From an uncultured Clostridia bacterium (lineage in GTDB: Bacteria > Bacillota > Clostridia > TANB77 > CAG-508): a DNA stretch of 23,448 bases. Shown piece after piece: positions 14,456 to 22,470 of this stretch. The stretch covers positions 1 through 23,448 of the forward strand of contig CAPZDM010000022.1 of assembly GCA_948745425.1 (NCBI GenBank), given 5' to 3'. The notes under the pieces are model-generated. The model was not told the DNA's origin, ran no database searches, and worked only from the letters and a program-made list of their open reading frames with translations. The translations under genes were made by a program, and so were the position numbers. Each line of letters starts with the position of its first letter. Position 1 is the first letter of the stretch.

Positions 14456-15052
14456 ATGAAAATAATAGATAGAATAATATTAAGTATATATTCTTTAATA
14501 ATGTTAATAGAATCAATAATTGCTATATTATTAATATTTGGATGGGCCAAATTGGAAAACTTAATATATATTATAAAAGACATACTAAATAATGGTGTAG
14601 CATATAATATAGTATTTGGTATAAGTATAGTATTTATAATATTATCAATAAAAGCAATATTTTTTAGAGGTTCAAATGTTAGAGAAGATGTAGTGGAAAA
14701 AAGAAAGGATAAAATGGGAGATGGAGTTTTATTAGAAAACGAAGACGGAAAACTTCTAATCTCAAAAGAAACTATAGAAAGGCTTGCAAATAGTGTAGTA
14801 AAAAATTTTGCCAATATTCAAGATGCAAAGACCAAAGTATTAATAGATAGTAAAAATAATATTACTATTATAGTAGAATTACAAATACTACAAAATACAG
14901 TTATAAAAGACTTAAATGCAAATTTACAAACAAGAATAAAAGAAGTAGTAAGAAAAGCAACAGAATTAGAAGTAAATGAAGTAAACATTAGAATTAAAAA
15001 TATTATTAATGTTCCACAAAAAGTAGAAGAAAATGATGAAGAGGAAGAATAG
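14456..15052 (+). CDS. AmaP-like alkaline shock response membrane anchor protein
   Basis: 198 aa. Two membrane helices (about 5-33 and 45-70) are followed by a cytosolic C-terminal domain that looks like Asp23: GKLLISKETIERLANSVVKN, a beta-rich centre (KVLIDSKNNITIIVELQI) and ATELEVNEVNIRI. This fits AmaP, the protein that holds Asp23 at the membrane, and the gene lies next to asp23. AAAGGAAG precedes the ATG at 14456; an in-frame ATG at 14423 lies within the preceding hairpin and is less likely. The tail is acidic (ENDEEEE). Confidence 0.82.
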   Translation: MKIIDRIILSIYSLIMLIESIIAILLIFGWAKLENLIYIIKDILNNGVAYNIVFGISIVFIILSIKAIFFRGSNVREDVVEKRKDKMGDGVLLENEDGKLLISKETIERLANSVVKNFANIQDAKTKVLIDSKNNITIIVELQILQNTVIKDLNANLQTRIKEVVRKATELEVNEVNIRIKNIINVPQKVEENDEEEE

Positions 15053-15066
15053 AAAGGGAAAAAATA

Positions 15067-15471
15067 ATGAATAGGTCAAAATTAAGAGAAGAGACATTCA
15101 AGTTATTATATAGTTTAGAATTTTGCAAAGATGATACAGAAGACATAATAAATTATTACATAGAGGAAAACTCAATAACAGATAAGCAAGATATAGAATA
15201 TGTAAAAAACACAATAAATGGGATATTAAAAGAAAAGGAAAATATCTGTAAACTAATATCAGATAATTTAGCTACAAAATGGACAATAGAAAGAATTTCA
15301 AAAGTTGACTTAGTTATTCTAAAATTAGCAATATATGAAGTCAAAAATACAGATATTCCATTTAAAGTTGCTATTAATGAAGCAGTAGAACTAGCCAAAA
15401 CATATGGAGATGATAATTCAAAAATGTTTATAAATGGTGTACTAGCAAGTATCGTTAACCAGAATATATAG
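15067..15471 (+). CDS. nusB: Transcription antitermination factor NusB
   Basis: All-helical RNA-binding factor of rRNA antitermination complexes. The 134-aa product begins MNRSKLREETFKLLYSLEF, has TKWTIERISKVDLVILKLAI, and ends with the signature IPFKVAINEAVELAKTYG and FINGVLASI. AAAGGGAA precedes the ATG. It begins 14 bp after the amaP-like gene and xseA follows after 22 bp, so they form an operon. Confidence 0.95.
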   Translation: MNRSKLREETFKLLYSLEFCKDDTEDIINYYIEENSITDKQDIEYVKNTINGILKEKENICKLISDNLATKWTIERISKVDLVILKLAIYEVKNTDIPFKVAINEAVELAKTYGDDNSKMFINGVLASIVNQNI

Positions 15472-15493
15472 TATAAAATAAGAAGGAAATAAA

Positions 15494-16684
15494 ATGAAAT
15501 ATGAAGCAATAACAGTAACAAAATTAAATCAATATATAAAAAGCAAAATTGATGAAGATGAATATTTAAATAATATCTTAGTAAAAGGTGAAATTTCGAA
15601 TTTCAAACATCATTATACAGGACATATGTATTTTACCTTAAAAGATGAAAATTCTGTTATAAAATGTATTATGTTTAAATCTTATACTTCGAATTTAAAT
15701 TTTGTACCTAGAGATGGAATGAAAGTAAGAATATTTGGGACAATATCTGTATTTGAAAGAGATGGAGTCTATCAAATTTATTGCAAAGCTATGCAAGAAG
15801 ATGGACTAGGAGATTTATATACTAAATATAATGAATTAAAAAATAAACTAGAAGAACAAGGTTTATTTGATACAAACCATAAAAAGAAAATACCATATAT
15901 GCCAAAAATAATTGGAGTATTGACTTCTCAGACAGGGGCAGTAATAAGAGATATTATAAATGTTTCAACAAGAAGAAACCCTAATGTTTATATTAGACTT
16001 TTACCTGTACCAGTACAAGGGGATGGAGCAAGTGAAAAAATTGCAAAAGCAATAAAGTTAGCAAATGAAAACAAAATTGCAGATGTGTTAATTCTGGCTC
16101 GTGGAGGAGGTTCATTAGAAGACCTATGGCCTTTCAATGAAGAAATAGTTGCAAGAGCAATTTATGAGTCAGAAATACCATTAATCTCATCTATTGGACA
16201 TGAAACTGATTTTACAATAGCTGATTTTGTAGCAGACTTAAGAGCTCCAACTCCATCTGCAGCAGCAGAATTAGCAGTTCCAGAAATAGACGAAATATAT
16301 GAAAAAATTTTAGAATTTCAAAAAAGATATAAAATAGACTTAAAAAAGAAGATAGAATTAATGAAATTAAGATATGAAAAATGCATGAAAAGCAAGTCAT
16401 TTTCGGAACCATTACAAAAGATAAATGAAAGATATATAAAAATTGATATGATAAGTCAAAAATTATATTTAAAAATATCTCATAAAATAAGTAAAAGTAA
16501 AAATGAGGCGATAAGTCTAATATCAAAATTGGACACATTAAGCCCATTAAAAACGCTAACAAGAGGATATTGTATAGCTACTTCTGACAATGGAGGAATT
16601 ATAAATTCAGTCAAAAATGTAGAAAAAGATGATATAATAAATTTGAAATTCAAAGATGGGGATAAAAACGCACAAATTATTTAA
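15494..16684 (+). CDS. xseA: Exodeoxyribonuclease VII large subunit
   Basis: Catalytic subunit of the single-strand-specific exonuclease. The N-terminal OB fold is visible in ILVKGEISNFKHHYTGHMYF and TLKDENSVIKCIMFKS. The nuclease core follows: GVLTSQTGAVIRDI, ARGGGSLEDLWPFNEE, SIGHETDFTIADFVADLRAP, TPSAAAELAVP. A long coiled coil (about 255-350) and the final LTRGYCIATSDNG region complete it. The 396-aa length is normal for Firmicutes. xseB is directly downstream. Confidence 0.96.
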   Translation: MKYEAITVTKLNQYIKSKIDEDEYLNNILVKGEISNFKHHYTGHMYFTLKDENSVIKCIMFKSYTSNLNFVPRDGMKVRIFGTISVFERDGVYQIYCKAMQEDGLGDLYTKYNELKNKLEEQGLFDTNHKKKIPYMPKIIGVLTSQTGAVIRDIINVSTRRNPNVYIRLLPVPVQGDGASEKIAKAIKLANENKIADVLILARGGGSLEDLWPFNEEIVARAIYESEIPLISSIGHETDFTIADFVADLRAPTPSAAAELAVPEIDEIYEKILEFQKRYKIDLKKKIELMKLRYEKCMKSKSFSEPLQKINERYIKIDMISQKLYLKISHKISKSKNEAISLISKLDTLSPLKTLTRGYCIATSDNGGIINSVKNVEKDDIINLKFKDGDKNAQII

Positions 16685-16713
16685 TTAAAATAACTAGAAA
16701 GGATAGTTTTTAA

Positions 16714-16947
16714 ATGTCAGGAAAAACAAATTTTGAAGATAAGATAAAAGAATTAGAACAAATTGCACAAGAATTAGAAAACGGTGAATTAAATTTAGAT
16801 GAAAGCATGAAGAAATTTGAAGAAGGAATGAAAATTTCAAAAGAATGTACAAAAATATTGGATGAGGCAGAAAAGAAAATAACAATATTAATAGAAGATA
16901 ATGGAAATCTACAAGAACAGGAATATGATATACAAGACGAAAATTAA
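16714..16947 (+). CDS. xseB: Exodeoxyribonuclease VII small subunit
   Basis: 77-aa helical hairpin that binds the coiled coil of XseA. NFEDKIKELEQIAQELENGE, NLDESMKKFEEGM and LDEAEKKI are the family pattern. GAAAGGATAG precedes the ATG. It lies 29 bp after xseA and 21 bp before the next gene. Confidence 0.95.
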   Translation: MSGKTNFEDKIKELEQIAQELENGELNLDESMKKFEEGMKISKECTKILDEAEKKITILIEDNGNLQEQEYDIQDEN

Positions 16948-16968
16948 ATTAATTAGGAAGGAAGAGAA

Positions 16969-17409
16969 ATGGAAGGATTACAGAATGTATTTGGCAATAA
17001 ATATATAGCAATACCAATATTACTATGGCTTGCAATACAAAGTTTTAAAGTCGCATGGGATTTAATTACTACAAAGAAATTTAATTTTAAAAGGATATTA
17101 GGAGCTGGAGGAATGCCAAGTTCACATTCAGCAGTTGTAACATCTTTAACAACTTTAATAGGCAAAAATGAAGGTTTCAATTCGCCAATTTTTGCTTTAG
17201 CAGTTATATTTGCATGTATAGTTATGTATGATGCGGCAGGTGTAAGAAGAGCAGCAGGAAAACAAGCACAATTACTAAATAAAATAATAAATACACCAGG
17301 GCTTTCAGGATTACAAGTTCAAGAAAAATTAGTAGAAGTTTTAGGGCATACACCTACTCAAGTATTTGTTGGAGCATTAATTGGAATAATAGCTGGAATA
17401 ATATTCTAA
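16969..17409 (+). CDS. Divergent PAP2 family protein (DUF212, YuiD-like)
   Basis: Membrane protein of 146 aa with about four helices and the family motifs GAGGMPSSHSAVV, MYDAAGVRRAAGKQA and EVLGHTPTQVFVGA. The family is a distant relative of PAP2 phosphatases; the serine/histidine pair of PSSHS is kept, but the substrate is not established. AGGAAGGA precedes the ATG. It closes the nusB-xseA-xseB operon; a promoter for the next gene begins directly after its stop codon. Confidence 0.88.
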   Translation: MEGLQNVFGNKYIAIPILLWLAIQSFKVAWDLITTKKFNFKRILGAGGMPSSHSAVVTSLTTLIGKNEGFNSPIFALAVIFACIVMYDAAGVRRAAGKQAQLLNKIINTPGLSGLQVQEKLVEVLGHTPTQVFVGALIGIIAGIIF

Positions 17410-17416
17410 AAAAATG

Positions 17417-17445
17417 TTGACAAAATCAATTTTTATATGTAAAAT
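17417..17445 (+). promoter_or_regulatory. Sigma-A promoter upstream of the DUF5684 gene
   Basis: TTGACA (17417-17422), 17-bp spacer, TAAAAT (17440-17445). Confidence 0.7.
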
Positions 17446-17497
17446 TATGTCGAAGGTGATTTTAAGAATCACATAAAAAGAAAGGGGAGACTTTGCA

Positions 17498-17953
17498 ATG
17501 TACAATCAATCATATTACTCATCATATTATGGTTCATCAGCAGATGCAGTAGCAGTTGGAGCAATAGCAGGAGGAGTGTTAGCTGTATATAGTATAATAA
17601 TATTAGCTATAGCTGTTGTTGAATTAATTGGTATGTGGAAAATGTTCACAAAAGCAGGAGAGGCTGGATGGAAATGCTTAATTCCAATTTACAACCTAGT
17701 AATCTTATTTAAAATTGCAGGAATATCACCATGGTTAATACTTTGCTATTTACTATTTTTCATTCCTGTTGTAGGATGGCTAGTAATGTTAGGAATACAA
17801 ATTTATTTAGCAATTAATTTATCAAAATCATTTGGAATGGGTAATGGTTTTGCTGCTGGATTATTTTTCTTACAACCAATATTTATATGTATATTAGGTT
17901 TCGGAAAAGCAGAATACAAAGGTACACAACCAGCAACAACAGAAGCTGAATAA
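17498..17953 (+). CDS. DUF5684 family membrane protein
   Basis: 151 aa with a short Tyr/Ser-rich start (MYNQSYYSSYYGSS) and about four hydrophobic helices. The segments LIGMWKMFTKAGEAGWKCLI, PIYNLVILFKIAG, INLSKSFGMGNGFAAGL and CILGFGKAEYKG are the pattern of DUF5684, sometimes mislabelled as a signal peptidase. AAAGGGGAG precedes the ATG. Single-gene unit with its own promoter. Function unknown. Confidence 0.8.
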   Translation: MYNQSYYSSYYGSSADAVAVGAIAGGVLAVYSIIILAIAVVELIGMWKMFTKAGEAGWKCLIPIYNLVILFKIAGISPWLILCYLLFFIPVVGWLVMLGIQIYLAINLSKSFGMGNGFAAGLFFLQPIFICILGFGKAEYKGTQPATTEAE

Positions 17954-17971
17954 ATCCTAGTATAATAGAGA

Positions 17972-18064
17972 TTAATTTACTGGCGATATGTGAATTAACA
18001 CAGTGTAAATTAATTAGAATATAAGTCGAACGCCTGGGCAATTTGTACAAATTGCCCATCTTTT
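17972..18064 (+). ncRNA. Candidate structured small RNA or 3'-end element
   Basis: TATAAT at 17961-17966 would place a start near 17973. The stem ATTAATTTAC (17971-17980)/GTAAATTAAT (18005-18014) follows, with an inner TGTG/CACA hairpin, then a single-stranded stretch and a perfect terminator. The -35 region is poor, so this may instead be only the 3' UTR of the DUF5684 gene. No known riboswitch class was recognised, although fhs follows. Confidence 0.35.
18036..18064 (+). terminator. Perfect palindromic terminator
   Basis: GGGCAATTTGT is followed by its exact inverse ACAAATTGCCC, then ATCTTTT. It ends the DUF5684 transcript or the candidate RNA at 17972. Confidence 0.75.
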
Positions 18065-18105
18065 AATTTCGTTGAAAAATAATTGGTAACAATTCTTTTC
18101 CAACA

Positions 18106-18171
18106 TGTAGGGGCACCGTTTGGGGAAATACCCGTGAGACATGACACCACTGTGCCCATCTATTCAGAGAA
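18106..18171. repeat. Intergenic hairpin repeat, copy 6, with insert
   Basis: TGTAGGGGCAC and GTGCCC bracket about 34 unrelated bases, followed by the shared tail CAGAGAAT. It lies just upstream of fhs. Confidence 0.65.
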
Positions 18172-18202
18172 TAAATATTAATAAAAATAGGAGGGGAAAA
18201 AT

Positions 18203-19864
18203 ATGACAGATATAGAAATTGCGAGAAATACAGAATTATTAAATATAACAAAAATAGCCGAGAAACTTAAAATTGAGGATGAAGATTTAGAGACATATGG
18301 AAAATATAAAGCAAAAATTTCTGAAAATGCATATGAAAAAGTAAAAAATAAAAAAGACGGAAAGCTAATATTAGTAACAGCAATAAATCCAACACCATTA
18401 GGAGAAGGAAAAACTACAGTATCAATTGGACTTGCAGATGGATTATCTTATATAGGTAAAAAATCAATACTAGCACTAAGAGAACCTTCATTAGGACCTG
18501 TTTTTGGAATAAAAGGAGGAGCAACAGGAGGAGGACATGTTCAAGTAGCACCAATGGAAGATATAAACTTACACTTTACAGGAGACATACATGCAATAAC
18601 ATCTTCCAATAACCTATTATCAGCATTAATAGATAACCATATTTATTTTGGAAATGAACTAGGATTTAAGAAAATTCTTTGGAAAAGATGTGTAGACTTA
18701 AATGATAGACAATTAAGAAAAATTGAATGTGGTCTTTCAGGAGAAAAAAATATAGTACCAAGACAAGATGGATTTGATATAACAGTTGCATCAGAAATTA
18801 TGGCAATACTATGTTTAGCAACAGATATAAATGACTTAAGAAAGAGAATTGGAAATATAATTATAGGATATAATAATGAGGACAAGCCAATATATGCAAA
18901 AGACTTAAAAGCAGAAGGAGCACTAACAGTATTATTAAAAGATGCAATAAAACCAAACTTAGTACAAACCTTAGAACATACACCAGCATTAATACATGGA
19001 GGACCTTTTGCAAATATTGCACATGGATGTAATTCAATAAAAGCAACAAAACTAGCACTAAAATTAGCAGACTATACAGTTACAGAAGCAGGATTTGGTG
19101 CAGACTTAGGTGCTGAAAAATTCTTAGATATAAAATGTAGAGTAGCAGGAATTAAGCCAAATGCAGTAGTATGTGTCGCAACATTAAAAGCATTAAAATA
19201 TCATGGTGGAGTAGCAAAAGAAGATATAACAAAGGAAAACATAGAAGCATTAAAAAATGGAATGGAAAACTTATTAAAACATGTAGACAACATAAAAAAT
19301 AAATTTGGATTAAATGTAATAGTTGCAATAAATAGATTTACTGATGATTCAAAAGAAGAACTAGACTTATTACAAAATACATTAAAAGAAAAAGGGATAG
19401 AAATGAGCCTAGTTGAGGCATGGGCAAAAGGAGGAGAAGGAGCAGAAGACTTAGCTAAAAAGGTAGTAAATTTATGCGAAGAAGAAAAAGAACTAAACTA
19501 TATTTATGATTTAGACGAAAGTATAGAACAAAAAGTTAAAGACATAGCTTGTAAAATCTATGGAGCAGAAGATGTAAAATTCTCAGAAGAAGCAACAAAA
19601 AGTATAAAACAAATAGAAAGCATAGGATATGGGAAATTACCAATTTGTATAGCAAAAACACAATATTCTTTCTCAGATGATGCAACTAATTTAGAATGCA
19701 AAGAACCATTTAATATACATGTACAAGAAGTCATATTAAAAGCAGGAGCAGGATTTATTGTAATAATTACAGGAAAAATAATGACAATGCCAGGATTACC
19801 AAAAGTACCAGCATCAGAGGCAATAGACATAGATGAAAATGGAAATATTGAAGGAATCTTCTAA
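18203..19864 (+). CDS. fhs: Formate--tetrahydrofolate ligase
   Basis: Makes 10-formyl-THF from formate, THF and ATP, feeding purine and formyl-Met synthesis or acetogenic carbon flow. The P-loop-like TPLGEGKTT spans residues 64-72; REPSLGPVFGIKGGATGGG, DINLHFTGDIHAI, HGGPFANIAHGCNS and TEAGFGADLGAEKF are family hallmarks. The end MTMPGLPKVPASEAID is conserved. The 553-aa length matches the family. AGGAGGGG lies 6 nt before the ATG. No other Wood-Ljungdahl gene is visible here, so acetogenesis cannot be inferred. Confidence 0.97.
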   Translation: MTDIEIARNTELLNITKIAEKLKIEDEDLETYGKYKAKISENAYEKVKNKKDGKLILVTAINPTPLGEGKTTVSIGLADGLSYIGKKSILALREPSLGPVFGIKGGATGGGHVQVAPMEDINLHFTGDIHAITSSNNLLSALIDNHIYFGNELGFKKILWKRCVDLNDRQLRKIECGLSGEKNIVPRQDGFDITVASEIMAILCLATDINDLRKRIGNIIIGYNNEDKPIYAKDLKAEGALTVLLKDAIKPNLVQTLEHTPALIHGGPFANIAHGCNSIKATKLALKLADYTVTEAGFGADLGAEKFLDIKCRVAGIKPNAVVCVATLKALKYHGGVAKEDITKENIEALKNGMENLLKHVDNIKNKFGLNVIVAINRFTDDSKEELDLLQNTLKEKGIEMSLVEAWAKGGEGAEDLAKKVVNLCEEEKELNYIYDLDESIEQKVKDIACKIYGAEDVKFSEEATKSIKQIESIGYGKLPICIAKTQYSFSDDATNLECKEPFNIHVQEVILKAGAGFIVIITGKIMTMPGLPKVPASEAIDIDENGNIEGIF

Positions 19865-19876
19865 AATATGAATAAA

Positions 19877-19922
19877 AATACCTTATTTGGAAAAAAATAA
19901 ATCTAAATGAGGTATTTATTTT
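19877..19922 (+). terminator. Terminator of fhs
   Basis: AAATACCTTATTT pairs with AAATGAGGTATTT (one G-T pair), followed by ATTTTTATT. Confidence 0.75.
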
Positions 19923-19954
19923 TATTCTAATATATAAAATTGTCATAAACATAA

Positions 19955-19982
19955 TGTAGGGTCACATTGCATGTGCCTATTA
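19955..19982. repeat. Intergenic hairpin repeat, copy 7
   Basis: TGTAGGGTCACATTGCATGT followed by GCCTATTAG, close to copy 1 with one arm changed. It lies upstream of the SleB-like gene. Confidence 0.65.
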
Positions 19983-20025
19983 GAAAAAATATTATAATTT
20001 AGAATTAATATAAAAGGAGACAAAT

Positions 20026-20703
20026 ATGAAATTAAGAAAAAATAAATCAATAATACTGCTAATTGTATTATTAGTAATTTTAATATTAATAGTATTTGAA
20101 ACAAACACTATAGCATTATCAAGATATGGTTCAAGAGGATCAGAAGTAAGTCAAATACAAACCAAATTAAAAAGATGGGGATATTATAATGGAAATGTAG
20201 ATGGAATATATGGAAGCCAAACACTAGCAGCAGTAAAATATTTTCAAAGATCAAATGGGCTTACACCAGATGGAATAGCAGGTACTCAAACTTTAAATGC
20301 AATGGGAATAATGAGTAGTTCATCAAGTGGAGGAGGAAGTTCAAGCTCAAGCAGTAGTAACTTAAACTTATTAAGTAGGTTAGTATATTCAGAAGCAAGA
20401 GGAGAAACATATACAGGACAAGTAGCAGTTGCAGCAGTAGTACTAAATAGAGTAAAAAGTTCTTCTTTTCCAAATACGATATCAGGAGTAATATATCAAA
20501 GAGGAGCATTTGATGCAGTAAGTGATGGACAAATTAACTTAACACCAGACTCAACAGCAAGAAAAGCAGCACAAGATGCATTAAATGGATGGGATCCATC
20601 ATATGGAGCAATATATTACTTTAATCCAAACACAGCAACAAGTGCATGGATATGGTCAAGGCCAATGACTGTAACAATAGGAAATCATAGATTTTGTAAA
20701 TAG
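20026..20703 (+). CDS. SleB-like spore cortex-lytic / cell wall hydrolase
   Basis: Exported peptidoglycan hydrolase of 225 aa. An N-terminal signal or anchor helix (about 9-28) is followed by a peptidoglycan-binding domain (about 33-93: GSRGSEVSQIQTKLKRWGYY, DGIYGSQTLAAV, GLTPDGIAG), a Ser/Gly linker (97-111) and a Hydrolase_2 catalytic domain (112-225) with the likely catalytic glutamate E123 in VYSEARGE, VAAVVLNRV and the C-terminal GNHRF. This is the SleB domain order, so a role in cortex degradation at germination is likely; a vegetative role is possible. AAAGGAGAC lies 7 nt before the ATG. Confidence 0.9.
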   Translation: MKLRKNKSIILLIVLLVILILIVFETNTIALSRYGSRGSEVSQIQTKLKRWGYYNGNVDGIYGSQTLAAVKYFQRSNGLTPDGIAGTQTLNAMGIMSSSSSGGGSSSSSSSNLNLLSRLVYSEARGETYTGQVAVAAVVLNRVKSSSFPNTISGVIYQRGAFDAVSDGQINLTPDSTARKAAQDALNGWDPSYGAIYYFNPNTATSAWIWSRPMTVTIGNHRFCK

Positions 20704-20706
20704 AAT

Positions 20707-20760
20707 ATGTGGAAAAGGGGACGGTTCTCTGGAAAAGGGGACGGTTCTCTTTTCCACATT
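20707..20760. repeat. Tandem REP-like repeat (GGAAAAGGGGACGGTTCTCT twice)
   Basis: A 20-bp unit occurs twice in tandem, flanked by ATGTGGAAAA and TTTTCCACAT, so the whole forms a large hairpin. The GGGGACGGTTCT core is typical of the REP elements mobilised by RAYT (TnpA-REP, Y1) transposases. No such transposase gene is in the window. Confidence 0.75.
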
Positions 20761-20818
20761 TTAGGAAATTGGGACACACAATCACCCCCACAACCCCAAA
20801 ATTATATAACCACTAATC

Positions 20819-20847
20819 TTGAAATAAAAAAGTAAATATTATAAAAT
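20819..20847 (+). promoter_or_regulatory. Possible sigma-A promoter
   Basis: TTGAAA (20819-20824), 17-bp spacer, TAAAAT (20842-20847). Its start point would fall near 20854, so the next gene would have an almost leaderless message if the ATG at 20852 is used. Confidence 0.45.
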
Positions 20848-20851
20848 ACAT

Positions 20852-21442
20852 ATGGTGAGAAATGTGGAAAATAAATATAGAATTACTTTGAAAAATACAA
20901 TAAAACACTTTAACACAATAAATAAACATAGATGGATAGTATTTAAATTGTGTTGTAAAGCAGGAATACCATGGAGAGGATTTATCCATGATTTATCAAA
21001 ATATTCATGGGTGGAATTTTGGGGATCTGTAAAATATTACCAAGGAGGAAAAAGAAGTCCAATACCTATTCAAAAAGAAGTTGAAGGATTTTCAAAAGTA
21101 TGGTTACATCATAGAGCAAAAAACAAACATCATTCAGCATATTGGTATGATAGTAAAGCACCAATTCAAGCACCTATAATTCCATATAAATATGCTATTG
21201 AAATGATTTGTGATAAACTCTCAGCATCTATCGTGTATACAGGTAAAGATTGGACTAATGAAACAGAACTAAATTATTGGAGAGAGAAAGAACGTGAAGT
21301 CGAACCAATAAATGAGCACATAAAAAAATTTTTTGACCAAGTATTTGAGCAAGTAAGTAGAAAAGGTATAAACAAAACTCTAAATAAGAAAAATTTAAAA
21401 AATATATATGATAAATGTGTAAGTAAGAATGGAACACTCTAG
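20852..21442 (+). CDS. DUF5662 family protein
   Basis: 196 aa. The core INKHRWIVFKLCCKAGIPWR, HDLSKYSWVEFWGSVKYY and VWLHHRAKNKHHSAYW, then IIPYKYAIEMICDKLSASIV, match DUF5662. The conserved HD (46-47) and HH-x5-HH residues suggest a metal-binding, HD-like fold, but no activity is established. The start is weakly supported: no ribosome site precedes the ATG at 20852, and the GTGs at 20855 or 20864 are alternatives. The next gene follows after 19 bp. Confidence 0.8.
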   Translation: MVRNVENKYRITLKNTIKHFNTINKHRWIVFKLCCKAGIPWRGFIHDLSKYSWVEFWGSVKYYQGGKRSPIPIQKEVEGFSKVWLHHRAKNKHHSAYWYDSKAPIQAPIIPYKYAIEMICDKLSASIVYTGKDWTNETELNYWREKEREVEPINEHIKKFFDQVFEQVSRKGINKTLNKKNLKNIYDKCVSKNGTL

Positions 21443-21461
21443 CATAAGGGGAATGATATAA

Positions 21462-22418
21462 ATGGATTTACCTATTGAAATAAAAAGATACATAGAAAAT
21501 GAATTAAATATAATAGATAACAAAGATTTATATGATAATGCAAAAACAATTAGTATAAACTATAGAACAAATAATGGAAAAGGAAAAAGACTATTAAAAA
21601 GTGAAGATGAGGTAGTAGCATATGCAATCTCAAGAATGCCAGCAACATATGGAGCAGTGTACAATTCGCTAAAACATTCATTAGAAATTTATAATCCAAA
21701 TATAAAGACTATGGCAGATATTGGAGCAGGAACAGGGGCAGGAGCAATAGCTATAAATGAATTATTAAATATAGAAAAAATAGAATGTTATGAAAGAGAA
21801 GAGGCAATGAGAAAAATCGGTAAAAAGATTTTTGACAATTATGATAGTATTTCAGAAAAATCTAATTGGAATAAATTAGACATATGCAAAGAAAAGATAA
21901 TGGAAAAATATGATTTAGTACTTACTTCATATATGTTAAATGAGATAAATGACAATAGAAAAGATATAATAGTAGAAAAATTATGGAATATAACTAATAA
22001 AATATTATTAATAGTAGAACCAGGAACAATAAAAGGATATACAAATATAATTAATGCCAAGCAAAAACTAATGCAAATGGGAGCAAAAATAATTGCACCT
22101 TGCAAGAGTGATAAATGTAAACTACCAAAAGACGACTGGTGTAGTTTTACATGTAGAATTCAAAGAACAAAAACACATAAGCAATTAAAAGATGGAAATG
22201 TACCATACGAAGATGAGAAATACATATATATTGCAGTAGCAAAAGAAGAAATTAATGAAACAGATAAAAAAAGAATTCTAAGACATCCAATAATACATAA
22301 TGGCTTTGTGAAATTAAAGGTATGTGATAAAGAGGAAATAAAAGAAATAACAATTACTAAAAAAGATAAAGAAAAATTTAAAATTGCAAGAAAATCAGAA
22401 GCTGGAGAACTAATATAA
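21462..22418 (+). CDS. Rsm22-like small-ribosomal-subunit methyltransferase
   Basis: Class I SAM-dependent methyltransferase of 318 aa. The SAM loop is DIGAGTGAGA (86-95); LTSYMLNEIND (154-164) and LLIVEPGT follow. Four cysteines C214, C219, C227 and C231 in CKSDKCKLPKDDWCSFTCR match the cluster-binding motif of the Rsm22/METTL17 family, which acts in mitochondrial small-subunit assembly. The C-terminal part is an OB-like beta region. AAGGGGAAT precedes the ATG. The bacterial function is inferred only; whether methyl transfer occurs is unknown. Confidence 0.82.
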   Translation: MDLPIEIKRYIENELNIIDNKDLYDNAKTISINYRTNNGKGKRLLKSEDEVVAYAISRMPATYGAVYNSLKHSLEIYNPNIKTMADIGAGTGAGAIAINELLNIEKIECYEREEAMRKIGKKIFDNYDSISEKSNWNKLDICKEKIMEKYDLVLTSYMLNEINDNRKDIIVEKLWNITNKILLIVEPGTIKGYTNIINAKQKLMQMGAKIIAPCKSDKCKLPKDDWCSFTCRIQRTKTHKQLKDGNVPYEDEKYIYIAVAKEEINETDKKRILRHPIIHNGFVKLKVCDKEEIKEITITKKDKEKFKIARKSEAGELI

Positions 22419-22470
22419 TGACACAAAAATCTCTCTAATTTAATAAAATACCTAAAGAGAGGTATTTGTG

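Noticed and set aside
17954..18202. THF or other known riboswitch upstream of fhs
   Set aside because: I could not match the conserved core of any riboswitch I know; only unassigned hairpins, a terminator and a repeat copy are visible.
21818..21820. CGGTAA in the Rsm22-like gene, resembling site 3
   Set aside because: It is out of frame (ATC GGT AAA), so the ribosome would not meet CGG as a codon.
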